A stretch of DNA of 64,000 bases from Liolophura sinensis (GCF_032854445.1 NC_088297.1:5639991-5703990); one strand, 5' to 3'; positions 27,201-42,260 are shown, counted from the first letter of the stretch. The notes: generated from the sequence alone by a model not told the origin. A program made the numbers and translations.

Positions 27201-30200
27201 CATGATCACACTCGACATCACCATTTTCATGATCACACTCGACATAACCATTTTCATGATCACGTTTGACATCACCATTTTCATGATCACGCTCGACATC
27301 ACCATTTCATCATCACGCTCGACATCACCATTTTCATCATCGCGCTCGACATCACCATTTTCATGATCACGTTCGACATCACCATTTTCACGATCACGTT
27401 CGACATCACCATTTTCATCATCACGCTCAACATAACCATTTTCATGATCACTCTCGACATTACCATTTTCATGATCACGCTCGACATCACCATTTTCATC
27501 ATCACGTTCGACATCACCATTTTCATGATCACGCTCGACATCACCATTTTCATCATCACAATCGACATCACCATTTTCATCATCACACTTGACATCACCA
27601 TTTTCATCATCACTCTCGACATCACCATTTTCATGATCACACTCGACATCACCATTTTCATCATCACGCTCGACATCACCATTTTCATGATCACTCTCGA
27701 CATCACCATTTTCATCATCACTCTCGACATCACCATTTTCATCATCACGCTCGACATCACCATTTTCATCATCACGCTCGACATCACCATTTTCATGATC
27801 AACATCACCATTTTCATGATCACATTCAGATGAACTATTTCAACAACGGCCTAAACTGTCCTTGGCCCTAACTCATCTGAAGCAAAACATTTTGACACAA
27901 AAACTGCTTCGTGATGTTGTGTTTTTTAGGTTTTCATGCAGCCATGCAAGCTAAAATGTCCCATACCATTCCTAACTTACCACAGATTTAGGTGATAGAA
28001 AGACAATCTGGAAATGAAGGTTTTAAGACAAAATAGAAATCATGCTAAAGGAAAAAGATATACAAAACAAAAATGAAAACAACTGATAGGTGAACCAGTA
28101 AGAAATAAAATACAGTATCAAATTTAGGATTCAAAGAGAAAACTGATAATATATGTTTGCACAGAAAGTTGCATGCTATTCCCAAGGAAGACACAATCTA
28201 TACTGCATTTATTTGCATGACCTTGATTCACACCTAAAATTTCTGAACAGCCATTTCTAATTTCAAATTTCTTTCAATTTTGTGCAGTAGTGTCACAGAT
28301 ATCTGGTAAATTGCAAGATCACTGTCGCTGTAAAATCTGATCAGATATAAAGCAAATAGTCATGGACTGCAATGTCATCTACTTCTGTTTCAAATTGATA
28401 TGGCTTGCTTCTATGTAGCTAGAATCCATCCCGAAATTGACATGATTTTTGAGACGAATTCCAAGGTTAAAAAAAGATCACACCTTGCGGATGGTTAGCC
28501 GTAGCATTAACCAGGTATAGTGTAGCTGGCTGAGGATCGCTTAGGGCAGTACATCTTTTGTTTTTAGTGGATTTAGAGTCAACATTGCCTCACTCCGAAA
28601 ACCCTGCTGATAGTGTACTGTGTGAACAAGTTGTAACATATGCAATTAGGACCATTACGTAAATCAAGACTCCTCAATCATTTAAGCTTGTTTTCTTTTA
28701 TGAAAGCAGGAAACAGAAAAGATTTTAATAAGCATTTTATGCACACTCCAAAAATAGGCCTCTCAGGAGTACCAGTGAGTAGAAAAGCAGTTTTATAAAA
28801 TGCTTAAATTCATTATTCATTCATTATTCATTTATTATTCATTCGTTATTCAGCTCACACATGGCACTGATGCATAAAGCATCCATATAAAATTTTCTCT
28901 GATTTTGTTTGAATTGTTCTTCTATCTTGGACCCTTCAGGCATTGGAAAATTGTGACAAAAGTGTCTTTCCCACGCGGCTAAATGTAAACGGCTCAGCTG
29001 ATAAAGCAGTGAGGCTAAACACCCTATGTCGGGAGTTCAAATCCCACTGAAGTCTGTATTTTCGCTGATCTCAACGTATCTATTCCACATCTTCCTTGAT
29101 CAAGGTTTCTATTAGCTCTTTGCTTACATTTATACTCGTGCTGCTCACACATTATGGTGTCCTGAAATCCATGTAGATTTTAGAGCTTGAAAGTGACACA
29201 TAATTACACAAGCCTTGAGAGCCTCTACCGCATGCACCCCCAGACTTACCCCCACTCCTATAGCCTGACATCCCCGTTCCTTCATAAATATACTGGTATC
29301 TGGGGAGGGTCCAGGGGTTAAGGGGTGTGTCTACGCTCTCACGGTCAGACTGTGTGTCGCTAGTGAACACCTCGTCTGGGAAGGGGGAAGCTGGTCTACG
29401 ATCAGAGCGATCAGACACACGACCCTTCTTATGACCACGTGTGCCATGTAAAGCGACTGAACAAAAAACAACAACAACAACATAACACCGAAAACGAAAA
29501 CGAAAACAAAAAGGTTACTCAAACACAACGTAGGGCCAGACAACTTGCAGGTGTAAGGGTAGTTTCAAGATCGAACTCTTTTATCGCTAAAGATACAATA
29601 ACGTCCTACAGCACCATGTGGCCTGTCGGAAATGTTAGGCACCTATTTTTAAGTACGTATACTGTAGCATGGGCTTATGAGAAACTTTTCACACAACGTT
29701 TATATTTGGAGGGAATGAAAAATTGACAAAATTGAAGAGCTGAGCATTTGTAAACATAAGAAGCTTCTGAAGGAAAGGGGCGTCACTTGTGCCTCCAGAA
29801 CAAAGTCCGACAATTGATCAGTAAATTATTGTAAACAAATATTTTTACGAGTACACTGACACCATTGAACTTTTTTTTATCTTTGGCGACAAAAGTGTTT
29901 GAACTCACACTCCCCTAGTTCAGCCTTCATAATCCCCTGATACCCACTCGCCACTGGCCACTTCAACACTTTTTGTAAACTCTAAACATGAAATTTTTTT
30001 TAAAGACTGATTATTTTATAGGGAGCAACCTTTATTGAAACAGGCAGTGAAGGTTACTGAAGGCAAGTCATCTGAGCCTACTTTTCTCGAAGCTTTGTCA
30101 AAATACTTTTCTTCTCTTGGAAACAATGCTGCCTTCTGGTTTAATATCCCAGGCACAGTTTTTTACCACAAATGTTGTAAGAAAATAAATTTGAACTTCT

Positions 30201-33200
30201 GAGATGGTGATATGATATCATAATCACTTATCAGAGTGCATACTACAATAAAATGATAAAATGATAAAAGGACACAATATAATGAAAAAAAATAAATTAA
30301 AGTGAGTGAAAAAAACAGCAATTATAAAAAAAAAATCACAATAAACATTACAAAATCTCCATAAACTGAATACATAACATCACAACATTAACCTTGTGTC
30401 AATTGTGAAAAGAAAGTGAAACTTTGAACACTGAACACCAGGAACAACTGAACAAGGGGAGCTAACTGTCTTGACCATTTAACAATGGGCAGACAACTCT
30501 GACCTACCTTTGGCATGATCTGAGGTAACACCAGGGGGTACCTCACCGTGTCTGAAACAAAACAAAACAGAAGTTCATTAGATGAGAACTAGCAAACTAC
30601 CTACCCACAGGAGTTAGGAATGCACATGTAACCCAATTTTCACGCTTTTTTTTAGGTTTCCTATCAACACAATGTGAGATTTCTGTGCAAAAAGACTTAA
30701 CATGTCTCCCCGGACTTCTAGTATAAGATAAAGAGCAGATTTCAGGGCACCAGACACCTACGAGAGGGGTATGGTTATAAGAGCGGCATCAGTCCCATCT
30801 TAAACCCTTGCCATACTCAGCAGTCACACACACTTCAGCAAATTTCATGCAATTTATGTGAATTTGCAAAATCTTTTATGTGGACTAGCATAATTTCTGG
30901 TCAAAAACTTTGAAAAATACCCACAAACACTTAGGTGCCGTCCACATAAATCATTAGCATTCTCTTATTTTTTCTTATTTTCTCCAAAAAACCTAGATCC
31001 ACCTACACCCTTCATTTGCCCATTAAACGACTTAAGCGGATAACTTGAATACAGGTATCAGTCGGCCACTGAGTAGTGATACATTTAAACACAGTTGTGT
31101 AAACCGACGATTGGTAAAGAGGCTTCAACACGAGTCTACACAAGAAACAAATCCACAGAAACAACAACAACAGTGGTTCAACTCGTGAAACCTTTCCAAA
31201 AGAAAGCTCAAGTTTTGCACTTACATATTTTCACGATATTCCCCCCGAATCTACAGAAACTTATACAGGCCTAGTACAAGTACACGTGTGCCGGGACATA
31301 CATGGCCCTGCAGGTTTCGTACTAGCCTATGTGATGTGCTGACAGCCATATTGTGTGATGGGTGTTTGTCTATGGCTGAGATCTCAGACAGGCCTAGGCT
31401 AGAATGTACAAGTACACGTGTGCCGGGACATACAAGGCCCTGCAGGTTTCGTACTAGCTTATGTGATGTGCTGACAGCTATATTGTGTGATGGGTGTTTG
31501 TCTATGGCTGAGATCTCAGACAGGCCTAGGCTAGACCCTACAAGTACACGTGTGCCGGGACATACATGGCCCTGCAGGTTTCGTACTAGTCTATGTAATG
31601 TGCTGACAGCTATATTGTGTGATGGGTGTTTGTCTATGGCTGAGATCTCATACAAGCCTAGGCTAGACTGTACAAGTACACGTGTGCCGGGACATACAAG
31701 GCCCTGCAGGTTTCGTACTAGCCTATGTGATGTGCTGACAACTATATTGTGTGATGGGTGTTTGTCTATGGCTGAGATCTCATACAAGCCTAGGCTAGAC
31801 TGTACAAGTACACGTGTGCCGGGACATACAAGGCCCTGCAGGTTTCGTACTAGCCTATGTGATGTGCTGACAGCTATCTTGTGTGATGGGTGTTTGTCTA
31901 TGGCTGAGATCTCATACAGGCCTGGGCTAGACCATACAAGTACACGTGTGCAGGGACATACAAGGCCCTGCAGGTTTCGTACTAGCCTATGTGATGTGCT
32001 GACAGCTATCTTGTGTGATGGGTGTTTGTCTATGGCTGAGATCTCATACAGGCCTGGGCTAGACCCTACAAGTACACGTGTGCAGGGACATACAAGGCCC
32101 TGCAGGTTTGGTACTAGCCTATGTGATGTGCTGACAGCTATATTGTGTGATGGGTGTTTGTCTATGGCGGAGATCTCAGACAGGCCTGGGCTAGACTGTA
32201 CAGGTACACGTGTGCCGGGGCATACAAGGCCCTGCAGGTTTCGTACTAGCCTATGTGATGTGCTGACAACTATATTCTGCGATGGGTGTTTGTCTATGGC
32301 TGAGATCTCATACAGGCCTGGGCTAGACCCTACAAGTACACGTGTGCAGGGACATACAAGGCCCTGCAGGTTTCGTACTAGCCTATGTGATGTGCTGACA
32401 GCTATATTGTGTGATGGGTGTTTGTCTATGGCTGAGATCTCATACAGGCCTGGGCTAGACCCTACAAGTACACGTGTGCCAGGACATACAAGGCCCTGCA
32501 GGTTTCGTACTAGCCTATGTGATGTGCTGACAGCTATATTCTGCGACGGGTGTTTGTCTATGGCTGAGATCTCATACAGGCCTAGGCTAGACCCTACAAC
32601 TACACGTGTGCCGGGACATACAAGGCCCTGCAGGTTTGGTACTAGCCTATGTGATGTGTTGACAGCTATATTCTGCGATGGGTGTTTGTCTATGGCTGAG
32701 ATCTCATACAGGCCTGGGCTAGACTGTACAAGTACACGTGTGCCGGGGCATACATGGCCCTGCAGGTTTTGTACTAGCCTATGTGATGTGCTGACAGCTA
32801 TATTCTGCGATGGGTGTTTGTCTATGGCTGAGATCTCAGACAGGCCTAGGCTAGACCGTACAAGTACACGTGTGCCAGGACATACAAGGCCCTGCAGGTT
32901 TCGTACTAGCCTATGTGATGTGCTGACAGCTATATTGTGTGATGGGTGTTTGTCTATGGCTGAGATCTCATACAGGCCTAGGCTAGACCATACAAGTACA
33001 CGTGTGCAGGGACATACATGGCCCTGCAGGTTTGGTACTAGCCTATGTGATGTGCTGACAGCTATATTCTGCGATGGGTGTTTGTCTATGGCTGAGATCT
33101 CAGACAGGCCTGGGCTAGACCATACAAGTACACGTGTGCCAGGACATACAAGGCCCTGCAGGTTTTGTACTAGCCTATGTGATGTGCTGACAGCTATATT

Positions 33201-36200
33201 GTGTGATGGGTGTTTGTCTATGGCTGAGATCTCATACAGGCCTGGGCTAGACCCTACAAGTACACGTGTGCAGGGACATACAAGGCCCTGCAGGTTTCGT
33301 ACTAGCCTATGTGATGTGCTGACAGCTATATTGTGTGATGGGTGTTTGTCTATGGCTGAGATCTCATACAGGCCTGGGCTAGACTGTACAAGTACACGTG
33401 TGCCAGGACATACAAGGCCCTGCAGGTTTCGTACTAGCCTATGTGATGTGCTGACAGCTATATTGTGTGATGGGTGTTTGTCTATGGCTGAGATCTCATA
33501 CAGGCCTGGGCTAGACTGTACAAGTACACGTGTGCAGGGACATACAAGGCCCTGCAGGTTTCGTACTAGCCTATGTGATGTGCTGACAGCTATATTGTGT
33601 GATGGGTGTTTGTCTATGGCTGAGATCTCATACAGGCCTGGGCTAGACTGTACAAGTACACGTGTGCAGGGACATACAAGGCCCTGCAGGTTTCGTACTA
33701 GCCTATGTGATGTGCTGACAACTATATTGTGTGATGGGTGTTTGTCTATGGCTGAGATCTCATACAGGCCTGGGCTAGACCCTACAAGTACACGTGTGCA
33801 GGGACATACAAGGCCCTGCAGGTTTCGTACTAGCCTATGTGATGTGCTGACAGCTATATTGTGTGATGGGTGTTTGTCTATGGCTGAGATCTCATACAGG
33901 CCTGGGCTAGACCCTACAAGTACACGTGTGCAGGGACATACATGGCCCTGCAGGTTTCGTACTAGCCTATGTGATGTGCTGACAGCTATATTGTGTGATG
34001 GGTGTTTGTCTATGGCTGAGATCTCATACAGGCCTGGGCTAGACCGTACAAGTACACGTGTGCCAGGACATACAAGGCCCTGCAGGTTTCGTACTAGCCT
34101 ATGTGATGTGCTGACAGCTATATTGTGTGATGGGTGTTTGTCTATGGCTGAGATCTCATACAGGCCTGGGCTAGACCATACAAGTACACGTGTGCCAGGA
34201 CATACAAGGCCCTGCAGGTTTGGTACTAGCCTATGTGATGTGCTGACAGCTATATTGTGTGATGGGTGTTTGTCTATGGCTGAGATCTCATACAGGCCTG
34301 GGCTAGACTGTACAAGTACACGTGTGCAGGGACATACAAGGCCCTGCAGGTTTCGTACTAGCCTATGTGATGTGCTGACAGCTATATTCTGCGATGGGTG
34401 TTTGTCTATGGCTGAGATCTCAGACAGGCCTAGGCTAGACCATACAAGTACACGTGTGCCGGGACATACAAGGCCCTGCAGGTTTGGTACTAGCCTATGT
34501 GATGTGCTGACAGCTATATTGTGTGATGGGTGTTTGTCTATGGCTGAGATCTCAGACAGGCCTAGGCTAGACTGTACAAGTACACGTGTGCCGGGACATA
34601 CAAGGCCCTGCAGGTTTCGTACTAGCCTATGTGATGTGCTGACAACTATATTGTGTGATGGGTGTTTGTCTATGGCTGAGATCTCAGACAGGCCTGGGCT
34701 AGACCATACAAGTACACGTGTGCCGGGGCATACAAGGCCCTGCAGGTTTCGTACTAGCCTATGTGATGTGCTGACAACTATATTGTGCGATGGGTGTTTG
34801 TCTATGGCTGAGATCTCATACAGGCCTAGGCTAGACCATACAAGTACACGTGTGCAGGGACATACAAGGCCCTGCAGGTTTCGTACTAGCCTATGTGATG
34901 TGCTGACAACTATATTGTGTGATGGGTGTTTGTCTATGGCTGAGATCTCAGACAGGCCTGGGCTAGACTGTACAAGTACACATGTGCCGGGACATACAAG
35001 GCCCTGCAGGTTTCGTACTAGCCTATGTGATGTGCTGACAGCTATCTTGTGTGATGGGTGTTTGTCTATGGCTGAGATCTCATACAGGCCTGGGCTACAC
35101 TGTACAAGTACACATGTGCCGGGGCATACAAGGCCCTGCAGGTTTCGTACTAGCCTATGTGATGTGCTGACAGCTATCTTGTGTGATGGGTGTTTGTCTA
35201 TGGCTGAGATCTCATACAGGCCTGGGCTAGACTGTACAAGTACACGTGTGCCAGGGCATACAAGGCCCTGCAGGTTTCGTACTAGCCTATGTGATGTGCT
35301 GACAGCTATATTGTGCGATGGGTGTTTGTCTATGGTTGAGATCTAATAAAGAATATTAGAATCGTTTAATGTGAACTGTACCATATATCCAGCCTCGGCA
35401 TTTGGGGAGTGACCGAGGCCGTCATGCAGGTGTTGAGGATTTCTGCTAATCAATTCCCGTTTACCAAAAGTTTTACTTGCCATACATAGCCAGGTGTTTG
35501 TTATCTGATAATAATTTCTAAAGAAGCTACCTGTACCAGTTGTCTATCAGTCTGCTGTAATTCATATACATTGTAAAGTTTGTGTTGCTGAAGACTGATA
35601 GAGTCTCTCAACACAGTTTGATAACAGTGGACTTTGAAGTCATTATGACAAAACTGCAGGTCTACACTATAGATGAATACAAATTCTCCTGTACATAAAT
35701 TAGACTTTCTTGACAATCTATTTGTTTTGTAAATTAGTTTGTAACGTTAAATAATATTTGGCGAATTAACGCCCTCCCGATGAACCTCCCCCGCCCCCCC
35801 CCCCCCCTATTTTTCAGAATGAGCTGTCAGCTTGATGTCGTTTTCCCGCCAAGGTAGACACGTGGAAGCCTCTTCCGTGTTCAGGGACAATTACTTTACT
35901 TGCGCAGGCGTTTTTCAAAAGCTTTATTCACACGAAAGGCAGCCTTACTCATTGATGAAACGGCAATTCTCCGAGTTCCAAGGACGTGTAGATCCCCATA
36001 CAAGAGAGGCTATGGAGACAAGCGGTCAGTAAATTTGAAACCCCCCGAGTGGAGAGTTCCCTGAAGATCTCATACAAGATAGGCTATGGAGACAAGTGGT
36101 CAGTAAATTTGAGACACCCTGGGTGGAGAGTTCCCTGTAGATGTCATACAAGAGAGGCTATGGAGACAAGTGGTCAGTAAATTTGAAACCCCCTGTGTGG

Positions 36201-39200
36201 AGAGTTCCCTGTAGATGTCATACAAGATAGGCTATGGAGACAAGTGGTCAGTAAATTTGAGACACCCTGGGTGGAGAGTTCCCTGTAGATGTCATACAAG
36301 ATAGGCTATGGAGACAAGTGGTCAGTAAATTTGAGACACCCTGGGTGGAGAGTTCCCTGTAGATGTCATACAAGATAGGATATGGAGACAAGTGGTCAGT
36401 AAATTTGAGACATGCGGGGGGAAGAGTTCCCTGTAGGTGTCATACAAGATAGGCTATGGAGACAAGTGGTCAGTAAATTTGAAACCCCCTGTGTGGAGAG
36501 TTCCCTGTAGATGTCATACAAGATAGGCTATGGAGACAAGTGGTCGGTTAATTTGAAACCCCCCGTGTGGAGAGTTCCCTGTAGATGTCATACAAGATAG
36601 GCTATGGAGACAAGTGGTCAGTAAATTTGAGACACCCTGGGTGGAGAGTTCCCTGTAGATGTCATACAAGAGAGGCTACGGAGACAAGTGGTCAGTAAAT
36701 TTGAGTATGCGGGGGGGGGAGAGTTTCCTGTAAACCATTGGATACATAACAGTAAGTAAAAAGTAAGTATCACATTTCATATGCTTATTGTATATTCATT
36801 GTACCTTGCCTTTACCCAACATTGGTACATTTGTGAAATAAAGATGACTGCTTAAGACACGATCCTCTTGTTGGCAGGTGCCCTGATGCCCACTCCTAAC
36901 TGCTATTTTCACGCATTACCTTGCCATGCAGGCAATCAAAGGGAGAGCACTCTCACCTGACACTGCGGTGAACTATTAATTCCACTTGAGGTTCTTGTTT
37001 AGATTCCAGGATAATCTCGTACACTTCTTCAAACGTAGCGCCTTGTAATGGCCGCCCGTTCCACTCCACCACTTCATCACCTAAAGGAGAAAAATTTAGT
37101 TTATTTATCGGTGTTTGACGCCGTGCTCAAACATTCTTCACTTCTGTGATCGCCATTATGCTTACTGGGTGGAAGAAACCGTAGTACCCAAAATAAACCA
37201 CCGACCTTTGGCAAGTTTCTGACTAGACTTCTCATGTAAGGCAGCAGCTGAATCTGAGAAAGCAAAGTTTGAACATGTCACTTCACTAGTAAAGAACCTG
37301 ATGAAGAGAGCCAAAGCTTTAACCATCTTACCTTACAAGGCCCAAAAAATACTTAAAATATGTTGGCAAAGAAAACTTGAGTCATCTCAAAGCTCAGAAA
37401 ATATCAGAACATCGAAAAATTTCTTGTTCGAGTCTGGAATTTAACTGAACCTTATGTGTGAGAAAACCAGCACCTGAACTGTACACCCAAGTGTCAGAGA
37501 AAAGTTGGCAAACTCAGACAAAGTGGTTGGCCAAGTCTGTTTGACAACAACTATGACTTCCTTACCTGACCTAAGATGTCCTACTGTATCAGCAATGCTT
37601 CCTTTTTTCACCTTTGTTATAAAGGCCCCTAATTTGTTGGATGAATCTGACCTTCTGCCCCCAATGACCTTTAACCCTGCAACAAAACGAGAGAAGGCGG
37701 GATTTCATACACTGTTTGCAGATGCGGCATGAGAAAGAGACCACCGGTGTCCGCTGATTATGGTCGAACTTATAAGTTTGTCTGACAATACTACATTTTA
37801 CTTTTATAAAAACTTCCCACAAAAATGGCAATGATTGGGATACCCGCAGAAGTCTGAAGTGGGACATTTCAGTGAGGCTGCACATTCCATGGCAGCGTCA
37901 ACAGCACGACGTCACAGTGGCTAGATCAAATACGTCACAGACGAAACCGCAGTACGCAACATGTTTTGCGTCGCACAACAAAAGACTTGTGATGTGAAAG
38001 TCCTAGGTCACACTAGCGCCACCTTTTGAGAGAGGAAAATGTGCCCGTACCCCACTGACATAAACTGGCACCGAACCCACACAAAAGGCCACTAGATGCA
38101 TTCAGAATACAAGTACACTCAACCTGATTTAAACAACACTGCCTCTCACCAATGCGGTAGCTGTGAGTTCAAGTCCAGCTCATGCTGGCTTCCTCTCCGG
38201 CCGTAAGTGGGAAGGTCTGCGAGCAACCTGCGGATGGTCGTGGGTTTCCCCCGGGCTGTGCCCGGTTTCCTCCCACCATAATGCTGGCCACCGTAGTATA
38301 AGTGAAATATTCATGAGTACGGCGTAAAACATCAATCAAATAAATAAATAAATAAACAACACTGGAATGACTGAAAATGGCGCTAGACGGAACAATTTCA
38401 GTGAAATCATATACAGGTAGGATGACGCATCTCTGCTAACAAGACCTCCCAGCATATTCTCACAGTTTGTGAGGCCGTGTTGACAGCATTCATGGTGTTG
38501 ACAGCATTCATGGTGTTGACAGCATTCATGGTGTTGACAGCATTCATGGTGTTGTTTGCGCTATCTAAAATGGCACAAGGCACCTAAAACTGACGCTTGA
38601 CTCACTTAACATGACTCTGCGAATCAGACTCACCTAAAACTGATGCTTGTCTAGCCTAATATGGAACTAGACACGCCGCAAATGGTACAGGACTCGCCTA
38701 TAAAGCACTGCAGTAACCTAAAATGGCACCCGACTCACCTAAGATGACAATAGACTCACTTAAGATGACAACAGACTCACTTATGATGACAACAGACTCA
38801 CCTCAAATGGCACCAAGCACCAGAAATGGGACCAGAATCACCTAAAATTGCACCAGACACCTACAATGGCACTGGACTCACCTAAAATGGCACTGGAGTC
38901 CTTCGGACCTGTTCCTTCGAGAACAGCTTTCTTTAAGATCATGTGACCAATCCATCGAGTCCCATCTGTGGACAGCTGCCATGTTACTGGGTGCTGGGGA
39001 AAACAGGTATTAAACAGGAAATATAGCCAAATCATTAAAGACTAAAAAAAATGAGATATTAAGGAAATATTGATTACAACTTTTTAGGACAACATAATCT
39101 TTGTGTATAATATTTTATTAGAAAAATAATTAACAAATATTATGAAAAGATCAGTTACCTTTACTTGAGTATCAAAAAAAACAAAACAAAAACAAAAATA

Positions 39201-42138
39201 AATCTAAAGCAAGATTTCATATAATTTACTTGATATTTTATAATTTATGTAATACGACTACACCAAACAAAACTTCAGAATAAAATTCCATTCACTCAAA
39301 GAATATATTTTCCATCCAACACAAAACAAACACCGAAAAAACTGACTGTAATTTTTTGGGGCCAAATATATGAAACACTTCAAAGTTCCAAACTTGATCA
39401 TAAGCTCAAATTACTCCTCAAAGTTGACATTGTAGATGACATTGTACCAACTTGTAAGTTTGTTTACAACAACTACACTACTTCCAAATGAAGCTTAGAT
39501 TTTTGACTTTTCTTATAAAAAGCATCATAGAATCTGTAAATGAAGGCGAAAAATTTTTTATTTAAATCCCTTGCTTCATGCAGCAAAATTCTAACATTCC
39601 ATCTGAAAACGTATACTGTATGCACATCTTGGCAAGGTGAACATTGCCCACTTCAAACAAGTCGGTTCAAGAGGTGTGCTCTTTTCTTATTATACATACA
39701 TGTAAATCACGATTTCTGTATAGCTGTGCATGTAAATCACGATTTCTGTATAGCCGTGCATGTAAATCACGATTTCTGGATATTCACGAACACCGCAGAG
39801 TAACAGCAATGAATGATGATCTTTGAACCGACTTGTGTATACACGAGCAGGCAATGCTCAATGACAATCCCAAAAATTTCAGAAAACTTAAAACAAAAAC
39901 AAATTCTGGCAACTTTTTTCTGATGCTTAATTTATTTTAACTCAAACAAGTACGAAAAAAGACAAATGCAAAAACATCCAGTGCGCACGCGCCTTAACAC
40001 CATATATACAGACATGTTACCATATCGACGCAAATGGCAACGAACACGACAAGATGGGGGAAATAGAAAGCACTGTGGAACATGATTGGATAAGAAAAAG
40101 GTGCACGCGGAGGGCAAGTCTGGATCGACAAAGTGGGTGGTTGAAGCTGTGTAGATCACACTCTGCACAGCCTGACCAGACTTCTCTACTTCTTGATGCA
40201 ACAGCAGCGTTGTTGTTGTTCATTTGTAACAACTAAACTGTACAATAAAAACTGTCTGTTACGGTATAATAACTCGAATCAAAATTCTTTCTCAGTTTGA
40301 AGTTACATTTTTTTTTTGTTGTTACAGTAGCACTGTTGTTGTTTTTAACTGCATATTAAAAAATTGTTTATTTTGATAACTCTATATGAAGACGTCTGAG
40401 AAAAAGTCATGTGTGTTTATAGCTATGTATAGCTAACCATTGCCAGTGTTACAGGTTATTAATTGCATAAAATAATTAACTTATTAAAAATACATGAATT
40501 TACATATTTCTAAAGTACGTATGAAGTTAAAAACCACAGAAACTCAAAAACTCAAACTTGTCCTTATTTCAATTGGAATTACATGTATTTCACTTCTGAA
40601 AATTTTATTATATCACTGAAAATGATCTTCAAAAAAACTGACTGCTTATCAGAATGTTAGACTGGCCTCCATGCTACATGTATAAGAAAAACATCTAGAA
40701 TTTACTGCTGCAGAACTTATTTGGGAGAGTAGCGACAACGACAAAGTCTTAAAACATGTGTTGATTTCACATCTGTATAAAAACTTGCAATGAAAATAAT
40801 GTTAGTGTGATTTTTTTCCTCTATTTCTGCAGATACCCAGAACTAATCTATGATGATTTTTTGATCTGTACGCTGGCCTTTTTCATTTCTATCTTTTATT
40901 CCATCACTAAGGCTTTACATTTTACAAATTTTGGCCATTGTCCTAAATTGTTTTGTGTTTTTTTTTTCTTGCTGATCTCTACATGCATTTAACCCTAACA
41001 ACTAGACTGTGTCAAATCAAGATTTGCCCTCCACTGCATTTGACACACAGAGTTGTCTACCTTGAGGAGTTCTTCATTCAGAGTTTGACTACTACTTGAA
41101 AACCCTGTATCTATGCCCGAGTCTTTAATTAGAGGTTCCGACCAGCCACTTTCGTCTTCCATGCTTTGTCCCTCGCCGCGACCAAATCGTACTAATTTAG
41201 ACTGTTTATCGTCAGGTCTACCTGAAGCAGTTCGTTTGCATGCCTCAATGCTTTCTACATCCCCTGTAAACACAAGAAAAAGCCAAAAACCAATGTACTG
41301 TGATCAAGCGTGACTGATGGTATAAACAGAAAATGGAGCAAAACTTGAAAGTGAAACTGAAAGTCAACATTTCAGCAAGGGGAAACTAAAACTAAATCTA
41401 TATGGAATGAAATTTCGAAACAAAGCTGAAAATGTATCACAAGGCTTTGTGATGGGCAGATATGGGATGAGCTGAGACCTGGCACATTCAAACCAGCTGC
41501 TTTTCATCTAGTTAACCTTTGTTCTTTATTTCACGTCTTGATGACTTTGCAGAATTTTCTTTTATCCTTTTGAAGAATACAAGGAATTATTACACACTGC
41601 CAAATGGTACAGATATTTCAAAACAATGACTACTCTGTGAACATTATAAAGTTGAACAAAAACTGGAGCAATAAAATCCCAAAAATGTCTTGAAAATGCT
41701 TTTGAAGACCCTTACTTAATTTTAGTACAAAGGGTACACATACAGGAAAAAAAAGCAGCTGACAGGTGCCTGCTCCCGTTAGCTTCACGAAGAAAGGACT
41801 GCCTTGTGTTCGACATGCACCAAAAAAAAAAAATAATAATAAAAAAAAAAAACCAAACCATCAACACATCCTACAAAGCCATACGCACAGGACTTGCATC
41901 AACAACAACAGTGGTGAGCAGGGACCTTGCAGTACGCCTCAACCAAGTTTCAATGGGAAACTTCAAGTGTAGCGCCACAACTCACCGACAGAAACTTTTT
42001 GATCTTAGCAGCTAAGATCTCATCTTTTTTCCACAGTTCTTCATTTATTATTTCATATTCACCTGAAGAATGGGGTTTGAAATAATCATAAAGAGACAAG
42101 TGATTCTAAATAAACAGTCATACATACATACATATGTG

Positions 42139-42193
<55 letters not shown>

Positions 42194-42260
42194 ACGAATG
42201 TGTCCTTAATTTACCCTTTAATTTACTCTTTAAAGGCAATGTATATGACTGAAGCTGCGA

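Larger units (their letters stand above)
26077..29249. other. Intron 8 of RIM
   Basis: Contains a 27-bp array (26993-27830), short TCATTATTCAT repeats (28811-28852) and a tRNA-like segment (28990-29055). Positions 27840-28800 show only AT-rich intron. Confidence 0.8.
30552..36956. other. Intron 6 of RIM
   Basis: 6.4-kb intron dominated by the 132-bp satellite (31265-35343) and a 74-bp repeat (35995-36733), with a poly-C run at about 35795-35807. 30552-31260 and 35350-35790 show nothing else. Confidence 0.85.
37677..38881. other. Intron 4 of RIM
   Basis: Contains a SINE (38140-38358), an 18-bp repeat (38485-38560) and a repeated-donor array (38571-38881). 37677-38130 holds no recognisable feature apart from several CGTCAC words. 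Confidence 0.85.

Noticed and set aside
26952-27833. His-rich and Met/Val-rich ORFs on both strands
   Set aside because: 27-bp minisatellite with a 9-codon period; no conserved start, domain or splice context.
31288-35346. 1352-codon plus-strand ORF as a repetitive protein gene
   Set aside because: It lies wholly within a 132-bp satellite whose period is divisible by three. Unit differences are mostly non-synonymous, and there are no flanking exons, signal peptide or codon-use support.
39932-40236. Overlapping ORFs on both strands in intron 3
   Set aside because: No splice sites in phase with RIM and no family resemblance; slightly higher GC alone is not evidence.
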